DNA of 64,000 bases from Bryopsis sp. KO-2023. Its lineage: Eukaryota; Chlorophyta; Ulvophyceae; Bryopsidales; Bryopsidaceae. The stretch is from positions 2,604,001 through 2,668,000 of the forward strand of contig BSYQ01000001.1 in the NCBI GenBank assembly GCA_030272585.1, in the 5' to 3' direction. Every line of letters begins with the position of its first letter. The first letter of the stretch is position 1. The position numbers were made by a program, and so were the translations under genes. Shown in pieces: positions 47,101-56,400 of the stretch. The notes beneath the pieces were generated by a model. It was not told where the DNA came from, ran no database searches, and worked only from the letters and a program-made list of their open reading frames with translations.

Positions 47101-48542
47101 AACAAAACGCCATCCTTAACCACTGGCTGCACAGGCAAAGGCTCAGCAGCCGTCAAACGCCAAACAAAACCCTGATCACCAACCGACTCAGGAGCAACGG
47201 CCAAACATTGAACGGCAGGTTGGCGAGGAAGTTCCAAAACCCGATGCGCGGGATTGGGTTTGGCCTTGAGCTCACAAAGCACATCATTCCCCAAAATCAT
47301 GTCGTAACCCAGCTCGGGACAGACAAAAACCCATTGCTGAAGAGATGTTTGTCCAATAGTGAGCGTCACCTGAGCGGTACCCAAACATGTTAACGCCGAC
47401 TGATTAGCGCAGCGCAAAACGCGCTCCGTAGGTTGAGGAACAGCACCAGCCAACTTCGCAATCTTCGCCGAAATCAAAGAAACTCCAGCACCTGTATCAA
47501 TGAGCCCATTGCACGTGACTTGTGCATTAATCACGGCAGGGCAAAACAACAGCGAACCCGAACTGGTCATCTTTACAGTGTTAACCCCCTGGCTTTGCTC
47601 CTCAGTGTCCCCCTGATTCGTATCAACATCGCCGCCAAACAAAGCATCCTCAAAAACTGGCACATCAATATTGAAAATTTTCTCCCGCTCCGTTTGACCC
47701 TGGCGATAATTCTTAGGCCGCTGCCACGGCCGATTCTGAAAACGACCTTGGCGTTGAGTCCCACGAGCTCCGTCACGTAAAACATCCTGTAAAAAATTGC
47801 GATAGCCCTGATTCCTGCGAGCCAAATGGCGTGAAGCCATACGAAAATCCTGCATCGTCTTAATAGCGGAAAACTCGACCCGTTCGCCCTGGATAACACT
47901 CTGCACATTAACTGTATCAATTTCCATTGGGTCCGCGGCGGAACCAACAGCTCCTCCTCCAGAATCCCACGCAAGGCTCTCATGCAAACGCTCCAGCATT
48001 GCCTTAAGAGTAGTCGAAGACTTAGGCAATGAACGCACGAGTTCCTGTGCTGACTTCGGGAGATGCGAATATAAAATACTGCACTTCACCGTTTCTGCGA
48101 GTTTGTCCATTTGATCTGCTGCCTGACAAAAACGAGTCGTGAAATGCTCCAGTTTCTCCTTAGGTCGCATTTTCTCCCTGCGCAGCTTTTGCTCATCTGA
48201 CGCCAAGTCTGTAGGAAGCGCCGCCCGTAACTCAGCGACCAAAATAATCCATGCTTCAGCGGCTCCAACCGCACTCAAAGGACTAGCGAACACCGTAAAC
48301 TCCGTGGCATCTTCTCCCGCATATTTCCCGTTAATAAAATTCAATTCCAGTCCTTGCGTTTGGACCTTTTCGATTCTATTCGCAAACAGCCGACATGCTG
48401 GGCTTCCTGGGACCGCTAATCGCAGTAACGCATACGATTTCTCCTCAAAAGAAATCCCCCCACACCCAGCATACGGAATAGCCCATTCAGCTACTTCCCT
48501 TGTCCAGGTTGAAAACTTCGTTTTCCCAAGCTCCGAAACCAT
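44193..48542 (-). CDS. Ty3/gypsy Gag-Pol polyprotein, single ORF
   Basis: 1,449 aa, uninterrupted. Residues 1 to about 300 are Gag-like, with no CX2CX4HX4C zinc knuckle but a Gln/Arg-rich basic stretch (RGTQRQGRFQNRPWQRPKNY) that may bind RNA. The aspartic protease motif is LIDTGAGVSLIS with catalytic D349. Reverse transcriptase shows MVVDFRLLN, FTRLPFGFHNSM and the active-site YVDD at Y792. RNase H has LYVDSSSLAHGALLV and YTDN. Integrase has the H-H-C-C zinc domain (HDKAGHFG...CRTCDTCQ) and the triad D1198, D1256, E1292, spaced DD35E. A GPY/F module (KWKGPYRV) follows and no chromodomain is seen. The stop lies 7 nt before the 3' LTR. Gag and Pol share one frame, so no frameshift is needed. 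Confidence 0.97.
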   Translation of the reverse strand: MVSELGKTKFSTWTREVAEWAIPYAGCGGISFEEKSYALLRLAVPGSPACRLFANRIEKVQTQGLELNFINGKYAGEDATEFTVFASPLSAVGAAEAWIILVAELRAALPTDLASDEQKLRREKMRPKEKLEHFTTRFCQAADQMDKLAETVKCSILYSHLPKSAQELVRSLPKSSTTLKAMLERLHESLAWDSGGGAVGSAADPMEIDTVNVQSVIQGERVEFSAIKTMQDFRMASRHLARRNQGYRNFLQDVLRDGARGTQRQGRFQNRPWQRPKNYRQGQTEREKIFNIDVPVFEDALFGGDVDTNQGDTEEQSQGVNTVKMTSSGSLLFCPAVINAQVTCNGLIDTGAGVSLISAKIAKLAGAVPQPTERVLRCANQSALTCLGTAQVTLTIGQTSLQQWVFVCPELGYDMILGNDVLCELKAKPNPAHRVLELPRQPAVQCLAVAPESVGDQGFVWRLTAAEPLPVQPVVKDGVLFCALGSSRVIAAQSTLTVVLPIVPSTSVAFFDSGRLPAGVSASSAIWMRGHSLRVTLTNATATPVMLGSRTAIAGVLLAATTVELKQADGIVRTLATYSPPTTPATMVANVRPCAADLPSQFPALFASTVGSFKPEVIEELPFVSTPSTLAPPQPPLVGQEFLAAQQQITTWTKQGVLRPVSWTPRVMAPFFMVPKPHSSALRMVVDFRLLNASVRQVFSPGLHRHALVRTLGQKKIFSTLDVSSAFTCIRLHPSLHKFFGICFDHQFFVFTRLPFGFHNSMHWFLRAIQYSLSRVRSRLRKEVPDAELSGYVDDLCLGSDSIESHRRALLILCEELQRDGWVLNFAKCSFFQNEVCFVGVRFSAQGVCLDPSVITKVAQFQRPVSRLQLRSFFGLCLGLIPFNPNVSAVLARLRAYCQAPPDRFSTPEFCRDWDTVVTRLTSALWRLHYWQPHSDEPLRLYVDSSSLAHGALLVQGQRLVAMWSAYNTQPFRSSNFSELRGFCRAVTALRAFLINQKFDIYTDNRTVVAMFSATSSTDFIRRQLAQVQDLFVYPLRVHHIAGQENFLADLLSRQRYLVERSEVCPVEAGNQELCLKKELEKEEQWKGFLQAAQLCYKHQLVWKNGMLQKWMDSDYKVVIPRSMVKTVLETCHDKAGHFGVEKTLERMRRSFFWTDMRKDAEAHCRTCDTCQRFGKLRKTASSLSIPTDRPMQVVAVDFVGPLDISGVHKYILVGVDFFSRWVEAKPVSSATSDQLVHFVEAWRHKWGRIESLMGDNGGAFGSSYFAKYLAEKKIEKVEISSYSPKSNGRVERANQTLVHRLQRMCWKDKSRWSEFVTEAVELMRDSRSSVLGFSPREILLGQNAQGKKVDILEIRRKVRDLEKQIGEKQVAELDPQKFLEKEIVIGGLVLVRNNFGDGVHGQKFEPKWKGPYRVQKKKGNRLFELETIEGVKIKGVFHHDRLRRYFKR
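48524..48541 (-). promoter_or_regulatory. Putative tRNA primer-binding site overlapping the gag-pol start
   Basis: Directly after the 5' LTR the element strand reads TGGTTTCGGAGCTTGGG. TGG is the expected complement of a tRNA CCA end, so minus-strand priming probably starts here. The site is entirely inside the first codons of the ORF (A-TGG..., Met-Val-Ser-Glu-Leu-Gly). I cannot name the primer tRNA. Confidence 0.6.
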
Positions 48543-48691
48543 ATCAAGAACGTGAAGTAAACAGCTGCTTACATCGAATCAAGGTACCTCCGTTCTTTTA
48601 ACCACAACCATGTTCGATCTATCCCATGTTCTAATTCTATGAAATGACTCCTTCTAATCAATCACGAGCTACCTTCCCATCAATTCTGACA
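48542..48691 (-). repeat. 5' LTR (150 bp)
   Basis: Appears identical to the copy at 44036-44185 over all 150 bases by eye. It must contain the promoter, though no clear TATA box is seen. Its last base is the A of the ORF start codon. Confidence 0.95.
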
Positions 48692-49208
48692 ATACAACAG
48701 TCCGATCATTGGGAAGAATCAACTATGAAAAAAAAAGAAAAGAAATGCTTTAGCATGGGGATTTATCTGCTGCATGGGATCTGATCGGTGTCCGGGGTGA
48801 CACCTAGATAATACAGGAAAAAGGAAAGAAAAAAGCAGCCTCTTGGGAAACTATTGTATGGAGACCTTTCTGGACTCCCTGAGTTGTGTAACTCTGTTTC
48901 TTCAACCACTTCATTCGTTTGCTCTGTGTGACACTCAGATTGTGGTAGACCCCCACCACCCTCGATTTGATTGATCCTCTGTTCGCCAGATAATCGCAAA
49001 TTCCAGTGGCCCAGCCCCACCGAGCATCCGTGTTTTTCCGACCGAGTATTTCAGCGCTGTCAACGAATAACTGTCTTTTTTGCCCGAATTCTCTGTCAAC
49101 CGCACCAAGGCGCGAAACCACCGCCGAGACTGTCCGAGTTACGTGACGACAACCGTCCAGAACGGAACAACCCCCTTGCGCGAAGTTACGGGAAGAGGAC
49201 TGAACCTC
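48692..49208. promoter_or_regulatory. Upstream region of the bromodomain gene
   Basis: Lies between the 5' LTR and the bromodomain ATG. No exon is recognised. The last 130 bp are GC-richer and probably the 5' UTR. The LTR transcribes away from this gene. Confidence 0.35.
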
Positions 49209-50573
49209 ATGGCGTACGCCAATGGGGTGTCTGGGGAGCAGCGCTCTCCAGGCGCCAGCGAGCTGCTGGTCCTGGAAGCTCAGAAGACGATCCTGGAGCA
49301 AAGGATCGTCTACCTCAGGCAGAACTTGGCTGGAAACAGCCATGGGCTCAAACGCTCCGCGTCGGGTCCTGCTCATCCTGAGCACGGGAAAGGACCCAAG
49401 CGCGCGAAACCGGCGCATCAGGACCGAGCCGAGGCGCTCTTCGCGAAGTGTCGAACGATGCTGACCCAGCTGAAAAAGAGCTCGAACGCTGGACCGTTCC
49501 TGAATCCGGTGGACCCCGTGGAGCTGAAGTGCTACGACTACTTCGACATCGTCAAACAGCCGATGGATATGAAGACGGTGGGCTCGAAGCTGAAAATGGG
49601 CGACAGGGTCTACACCACACCGCTGGAATTCAGGGATGACATGCGACAGATATTCGAAAACTGTCGCTTGTACAACCCCGAAGGCCACCCCGTGCGGGTG
49701 ATGGGCGATAAGCTCAGGACGGAGTTCGAGAAGAAGTGGCTCAAGGCGGGAATCGAGCAGCAGTGGCACGATTTGACCAATTCTTGTGAGGTGGGTTTTA
49801 CTCCCCAAACAGACAGGCTGTTCTTTGCTATGCAGGGCTTTTTTTTCTTGGTTTAGATTTCTGTCATTGATACCAACAGAAACAACCATAAGGTGCAGGT
49901 GGCTGCAGTGGGGATTGAGAAATGTGTTCAATGTTTTTTTACAAGCATTTTTTTTAAAGCATTTTTTTCCCAGTATATATTTCCATACCATCATGGTTGC
50001 AGATGTTTTTCCTTGTGCCGACCTCGATTGTAGAGATATTCCCAGTGGTTGGGGTTGGAGGGTTTACAATTGGTGTTTTGCACACAGGCTCCCCCACCCA
50101 AAAGACCCTTGCCTGCTTCAACAAGCGTTCCCACCAATGCCAGCTGCGACACAACCAACCACCGCACGCTGACCAGCCCCGCTGGTGCACCGGCTATATC
50201 CCCTCGTCCTCCATCGAAGCCTGTGGTGGAGCCCCCCCAAAACGTTTCCCACCTGGCTGAGATGGTCGAACTCGAGAGGGAGCTGATGGAATTGACGGAG
50301 TCTGGGCAGAGGCACGTGCATCCTTCGCTGAACGAAACCTCACCGATGCCGTTTGCACAGAGAAGGCAACTGAGCAGGAAGCTGGACAGTTTGCCGGAGG
50401 AGCGGCTGCCTGAAGTGGGCAAAATATTAGCGGAGAGGGAAGCTGGTGTGGGCGATGAAGAAATTCATTTGGATTGGCTGGACAACAAGACGCTGTGGCG
50501 GTTATATCAGTGGGTGGAGTCGGTGGCCCCATCGGGATTGGAAGACGATAAGCTTTGCAACGTTGGGGATTAG
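49209..50573 (+). CDS. BET/GTE-like bromodomain-NET transcriptional regulator
   Basis: Two exons (49209-49790 and 50088-50573), 355 aa, in phase. An N-terminal helix (LLVLEAQKTILEQRIVYLRQN) precedes one bromodomain of about 110 residues: CRTMLTQLKKSSNAGPFLNPVD, YDYFDIVKQPMDMKTVGSKL, FRDDMRQIFENCRLYNPEG. The acetyl-lysine-binding Asn is in LYNP. After a Pro/Thr-rich linker (exon 2) comes a NET domain: MPFAQRRQLSRKLDSLPEERL, then DEEIHLDWLDNKTLWRLYQWV. One bromodomain plus NET is the plant GTE architecture, while animal BETs have two bromodomains. The role is reading acetylated histones to promote transcription. The protein is short for the family because there is no long C-terminal extension. 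A G12 tract follows in the 3' UTR. Confidence 0.93.
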
Positions 50574-51251
50574 AAGCAAGTGGGTGGTCTTGGATGGGTT
50601 TTTTTTGGGAGGAGGGGGGGGGGGTTAGAAGAAAGTGGGTCATCCTAGAATCTGGTGGGGTGGGAGAAGGAAGTTGGATACATGTAGAGGAGGGGAGGGG
50701 AGGGGAGGGGAAGGGAAAATAGAGTGTAGTGCACTGTCTGGAAAAGTGTGACATCCACTCCATCAACCATTGTGAAACCAGAAAATACCAAGGAAGAAAT
50801 GGGATGGGATCCATACTGTGCATGTGCATAGTATTTGCACACAATTGGTTTGGAGGTTTCTGGCTGAATGAAAACACTCTGTGCACAGACTGGTTTCTGG
50901 GGTTGACTGAGGGGAAAAAAAACACAAGAAAAAAAATATGCAGCCAGTAGAGGGAAGTCCTTGGAAGGGGGGGGGGGGGGGGGGGTCGAACAATACGGCA
51001 AAACAGGGTACCTTTTCAAGCGAGAGTAAACATAGTGAATTGATAGATCTTTTTTGGTCCAAGAAAATTGGCGAAACCACTGGTGGTCTGTTTGGTGCAT
51101 GTCGTGGAATTTCGAGGGCTTCCGACACACATTGGGAGGGATAGATGGATATGAAACATAACCCATGATGGGAAATGTACAACAGTTTTACTAGTTGTGT
51201 AATCAACAGTTTTGCACGTCAGCTAAGAGCACTCAATGAAAGAAAGGGTAC
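50574..51251. other. Convergent 3' region with GGGGA and poly-G tracts
   Basis: Holds the 3' UTRs of the bromodomain and tubulin cofactor genes. GGGGA/GGGAG tandem units (50688-50715) and a G17 run (about 50968-50985) are present. No exon. Confidence 0.5.
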
Positions 51252-52674
51252 TCATATTTCATCTGGGGAATCGAAATCGTCATCGAATGGATCCACAGGT
51301 GGGTAATCCCCACAAGAAACTTTTCCAGGTCGAACGAAGCTGCCATATCCCTGTTCGCACTGGAAGTAGGGAATTCCTTTGCATGTCCCATCATTTTTCC
51401 CCAGAGGTTCGTCATAAGCCACGCCAACCCATGCACCGCTTGCAAGACCTTCCACTTCACCTACATACCTGCATCAACAGCAAAGCTGATTCTTTCTGGC
51501 GTCCCTTGATGCTCAATAAATTTGCGTGAAGGGTCGTCATGGTAACTATCTTTTTTTTCGTGTGCGTTTCGTACATAGATAGGCAACTTACCCTGCACTA
51601 CAGCCGGACCAGATTCTGTAATGAAGTAGTTTCTGAGGGGAGGATTGTTCCTACCTTACTTCCCCTCTCTTTTCCCCAGGTTCCACCAGACACCTTTCGC
51701 CAACAGTGACATGATCGATGCTGTGGGATGCACTGGAAGGCTGCCTGGACGGAATAGTTCCAGACGCCTCCAGATTTTTCCTGAATTGTCGAAACGTGTT
51801 GTCTCTGGAAGCATAGTCTTCGTCGGCCATCACATATTTTTCCACTTTTGACAAATCCTCAAGCCAACCGCCAGCGGAAGCCGATGTTGGGTCTAAGTCC
51901 ACTATGTGAATGATAAATCTGACAACGCACGCACGCGCACACACACACACACACACACTTACGAACGGACTGGATTGAACGATGGCGTACATTGGAGCAC
52001 AATGAAGTCAGCAGCTGGAGAATGTTGGTGTACTATAGAGTCAGACATGCGCTCTGCTTGATTTGATGAAGGTCAACCAGATCCAACAATGGTTGGAGCC
52101 CCGTGAAACTCGATAAAAGAGCCGCAACCTACCCATCATGAGGAGAGTACATTGCAAGCGGCATGCTGTCATCTGAGAGCTCCGCCACAGTCGCTTCAGA
52201 ATGATCCTTTAAGACCAGTTTCATGGAGGACTCGGCTGTCCCACATCGCATGGAAAGTTGTGCCTTCAGCTGACCCACTGTCGACTTCACACATTCAAAT
52301 CCAACTAGATATCAGAAAACCCTGACACAAGACACATTGTGGGCGTCAGAAAAAATACACCCCATTTACTAATCATGGGAAGGAAATTTTGGCAGGCAAT
52401 CCAACAGCATGGGACCAATACGCATATAAGCGTATAAGCATATAAGCATATAAGCATCTTTCTTTGCTGTGTTCACTGATCCAGGCCAAAAATATGGGGT
52501 TCATTCTGTGCATGGGCTGCTTGGGTATGATCGGTCGTGGAGGTTGGGGAGCAGTACCTTCAATCCGAATTTGATTTCGGGAAATTGCGCCGCGAGATTG
52601 GAGTGGGTTACGTTGAGCGACACGTACCCGTCGCCCCTGCCTCCCAAAGCATTGAGCAGGGTTCCCCCGGTCAT
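51252..52674 (-). CDS. TBCB: Tubulin-folding cofactor B
   Basis: Multi-exon gene starting MTGGTLLNALGGRGDGYVSL at 52674 (an upstream ATG at 52698 is in frame). Exon 1 runs to FGLK, then the next exon (about 52130-52290) gives STVGQLKAQL, SSMKLVLKDH, DDSMPLAMYS, the ubiquitin-like fold of TBCB. The exon at 51660-51910 carries HIVDLDPTSAS, EDLSKVEKYVMADEDYASR, the conserved segment after the UBL, then GERCLVEPGEKRGEVR. The last exon (51252-51470) finishes the CAP-Gly domain: YVGEVEGLASGAWVGV, YDEPLGKNDGTCKGI, YGSFVRPGKV, and ends in DSPDEI, the acidic EEL/DEI-type tail typical of TBCB. TBCB works with TBCE to capture alpha-tubulin in heterodimer assembly. Everything needed for function appears present. 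Confidence 0.92.
52423..52458. repeat. Short tandem repeat CATATAAG
   Basis: About four copies of an 8-9 bp CATATAAG(C) unit lie in the first intron or flank of the tubulin cofactor gene. Confidence 0.85.
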
Positions 52675-52804
52675 TCTCAATGTGAATAGGAAGGTCAAAG
52701 ACTGGTTTCAGCAGTTCTGAGCGACGGCAAGTCGAGAAAAATGGATCGGTTGCGGATTAATATCTTTTCTTAGTGTAGTACTTATGACTGACGAACGTCA
52801 TCCC

Positions 52805-53185
52805 CTCGTGGGTGAATGTGGCCCTTTTGTTGCCCCAAAATTTGCCATTCTAATTTTTATGGTGGCCACAATGGGCGAAAGGGACACAATTGGCCAAAAA
52901 AAAATACAATGATTGCCAAAGCTTGTAAGGCTTGGGGCCACATCCAAGAAATCAATCGAGCTTCCACAAAAATGAAAGCCATCAACATTGAATAAATGCT
53001 TATGAACACCAAGCCTTGCAATTTCTGTTTTTGAAGTCGGGGCCACACTCTAATTTTTTTTCGGAGAAATTCGGGCCACAAATGAGCCACAACTAGATGA
53101 AATGACCAACTGGGATCGCCACCAGTGCATTTTTTTTCAATTTCACTTGCCCCGAAGTGGCCCTGAATCCAGTTAAATTTGGCAT
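52805..53185. repeat. Dispersed GGCC-rich repeat, copy 2
   Basis: Shares GGGTGAATGTGGCCCTTTTG and CCAAAATTTGCCATTCTAA with copy 1 near 29413-29455. A middle part (about 52930-53090) matches copy 1 as reverse complement, for example CTTCAAAAACAGAA with GGCTTGG nearby, and the right edge CAGTGCATTTTTTTTCAATT matches copy 1's left edge directly. The arrangement implies inversion inside a small repeat with inverted termini. It lies between the TBCB and topoisomerase genes. Confidence 0.7.
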
Positions 53186-53498
53186 GTGGAAAACTGGATT
53201 CGAAAGTACGGCTCGCAGCAAAGCAAATCATCGACCAAGATGTAAGCTTTCAAAAGTGGATCGCAATACAAAATAGAATGTACAAAAGGACACAAGAAGA
53301 ACCCAGAAATTTGTAGAAATGCCAGACGCATTCTCAGGCAAACAGCCCGACAACAAACTGATCCGAAGCTGTTTCACAGAGAGTTGAGAGCGATTCCTGA
53401 TCACCGAGGCGGCAATTTTCGAAAAAGGAATGGAGAATTCACAAAACTGTGGGGAACTATGCCACTCAAATGAAAAAATTTGAAGCAGGCAGCCAAAG

Positions 53499-56400
53499 CT
53501 ATCGTGTAGGAACAGATTCGTCAAGCGCCTCCAGTCCGACCTCCCCTTCGCCGATTCTTCGATACACTGCCCTTTCAGAATCATCCAAGTCTCTCCACAT
53601 TTGCCCTGGGTTAGCCATAAAAACAAGAACTCAAAAACAACTATTTTTTTCTGCTGATCCATCTACATTCGACTGAACTCCTTTCCACTGTGGAGTTCAA
53701 GCCGCTTCGAAACATTCGGGGATTCCCTCCCACCCCCCCAAAGTCACACATTAGATCTATTTTCAGCGATATTATGCACCTTTATTCGAACAAATGAACA
53801 AATCAACAATAGATATGATAAGCCAATAATAAGCCAATAATCCTTGATTGTATCTGTGCTAAAAGACAACGAAAAAAAAGTCGATCCACCTTGCTGGCTG
53901 AGGCACATCTATTGGGAAAAGTAACAGATACGTGTTTTCAAAAAAAAAAAATCAAATCCTGAGGTTACCTAAGCGTTTTGCGATATCTCCAAATTTCATG
54001 TCTGGATTGTCCGCTTTCACTGGAGCCCGGTGAACAGCACAAAACACTATAAAAGGGCCAACTTTCTTCTTGGCACCCTCAACACTGTCCTTGGTCTTGG
54101 GTTTTTCTGCTTTCACCTCTGACCCCAATCTGCCAAAGGTCCCAAAATGTAACACAAAAAAAAGTCAAAATTAAACTCGAAAATCCTACAGGAAAATCTG
54201 TTTCGGTGCATTCTCTTCTGCCTTTGCCATCCACCATAAGGTATTGATCCCCCCCCAAAGAAACTTTTTAAGAAAAGTAATAAAAATACACTAAAAATGC
54301 AAATAAAATAACTGTTTGAAGTCCCTCCTTTAACGTATTCATAAAAAGGTTGAACCTGTCGGAACCTATTTTTTTTTTACTCATGGTTTTCTGAACACCA
54401 TAAAAAATCTTTCCTATTCTGCGGAAGTAATTTGAAAATAGGCACCTATTGAAAGCCAACGATTTTCACCATGGAACGTTTGATGGGCAATCACGGAAAG
54501 CACGAGGGGGTTGATGCGTTTCGGGATTGCCAGTATATTGGCATTACACCGACCTGCGATCGGTGAAAGAAAGAAAAAATGTGCTGGCTTTTTTTTTTAC
54601 CTTTCTTTCCCCTCCTTGGCCATCTCGACAAAAGGCCGCTTTTCCTCTTCACTCAGATTCCTCCACTCTGTACCCATAATTTTCATCATCTCAGACGGCT
54701 TTATTCCCGGATGCTCCTCTTTCACTTGATTCCACCTATCGCTCTTGATAAAACATATATAAGCAGAAGGTGGTGATTTAGTTTTCCTTTCCACGCCTGG
54801 GACCTTTTTCGCTTTTCCTTTGCTTTTCCCCTTTCCCTTCTTAGTTTCTCTTTCCTTCGCTCGAAGCAATTTCAACGCCATTTCCAGCGACACATTTTCG
54901 GGCTTCACTCCTTTCTTCAGCAAAACCGAGGTGCGTCCATGTTTGACATAGGGACTGAAACGCCCTTTCCGAATTTCGACCATTCCACCCTCATCTGGAT
55001 GAAATCCCACTTCCCTCAATGGTGTCAGCAGCTTCACAGCCAAGTTGAGATCCACCGTATCGGGGGGGTATCTTTTCGGCAAGGAAACGGTGCTTGGCAT
55101 GTAAGGACTCTCTTTGCTGGGTTCGCAATGGATGTATGGTCCAAATCTGCCGTATCGAAGGGAAACATCGCCGCCTGTTCTGGGGTCGGTTCCGAGAATA
55201 GGGGCCTCTCCACCGTGCGATTCTGGCACAACTCCATCACCTATCCAAAAAAAAAAGGAACAAAAAAGGAGGAATCTTATTGTCAGAACCGGATTGTATT
55301 TCAAGAAAACTCAGCGGCATCGTGTGGGGTGGACCGCACCCAGAACCAAAAATCTGAGCTATGCAATATCGAGAACATCCCTGGCTTATAGATTTCGGTT
55401 TGGTGATTTCCTGGGATGCGACCAAAAGCATTTCCACCCAGCTAAACCATGCGACAGACTCCACTCTGCGCTGCAGGAAAAGGACTCACACGTCCCCCCC
55501 CCCCCCCTTTCTGGGAGCTACGATTTCCTACCGAATAAATTGAGAGGTGCAGCATATGCACACCCTTTTTCCTGGTAATTGCTGCATCCGATAAATCCTC
55601 CAGAAACCTTGGAGGGTTTGAATCGCAACTGGCCGTCCTTGCACATCGGACATTGCCTGGGATCGCTGCCATCCTCTTTGGGGGGGAACAAACCAACGCA
55701 CAGAATATTGTCCAATTCATCCACTACCTCCGTCACTGAGACGTTGTCCATTACCTAAGACAGGAGACAAACAAAACCACAAATTCTTTGAGGAGGGATT
55801 TGGGGACTATAGCTGGCAGACATGAACGGGGGGAGGGGGGGGGGGGGAGTCTCAATTAGGATGCCAATCCTGGGAATCTACCCTGATATTCATATGATGC
55901 TATTTCTTTGTCCCTGCAACAAGCAAAATTATACAAAAAAATATTGTTATTATTTTTTTGCTTTCTTTTTGTTCGATGTACCTCAGTCACTTTGGATTTG
56001 AATGGATGCCAGAAAGCCTCTAGGACTTGCGTCCATTCTTCTTCGCCGCCTGCTATCGAATCCAACTCACCCTCCATTTGGGATGTGAAATCGTAATCCA
56101 AGTAGTGGTGGAAATACTTCACCAAAAACGCTGTGAGGACCTGACCCCTCGTGGAGGCTGCCACGGTTCGTCCCTTGTTTTCGATGTATTTTCTATCCTT
56201 AAAAATACATCCACAGCAAACTATCAGGAGTGATGGCTCACTGACAATGATTTATTCAGGAAACATGCGCATTTTAGTTCCATTTTGAAAAAGTCAGGCG
56301 ATGGTTCGACAAAACAAAAAGAGCAAAAAAAAAACATCAAAAAAAATGTGCAAAAAGGAGTATAGGTTCAAAACAGTCTGTGTTGATCATTAAAAAAAAA

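Larger units (their letters stand above)
44036..48691 (-). mobile_element. Intact compact Ty3/gypsy LTR retrotransposon
   Basis: A 4,656-bp element read on the minus strand. Two 150-bp LTRs (48542-48691 as 5' LTR, 44036-44185 as 3' LTR) read as identical. The insertion is flanked by a short target duplication: GTAT on the element strand (AATAC/ATAC on the plus strand), either 4 bp, or 5 bp if the LTR is taken one base shorter. Order protease, reverse transcriptase, RNase H, integrase defines Ty3/gypsy (Metaviridae-type) rather than copia. Nearly all internal sequence is coding. Identical LTRs and an uninterrupted ORF indicate recent insertion and probable competence. It sits between the cyclophilin and bromodomain genes and disrupts neither. 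Confidence 0.97.

Noticed and set aside
48804..49994. 396-codon minus-strand open frame
   Set aside because: It is the antisense shadow of the bromodomain exon, which has clear family similarity and correct splicing on the plus strand.
53952..54155. Second HMG box truncated by a stop after KRLGNLRI
   Set aside because: A GT donor inside GCTTAG|GTAACC joins in phase to the exon at 53606, completing the box as LGQMWRDLDDSER, so the stop is intronic.
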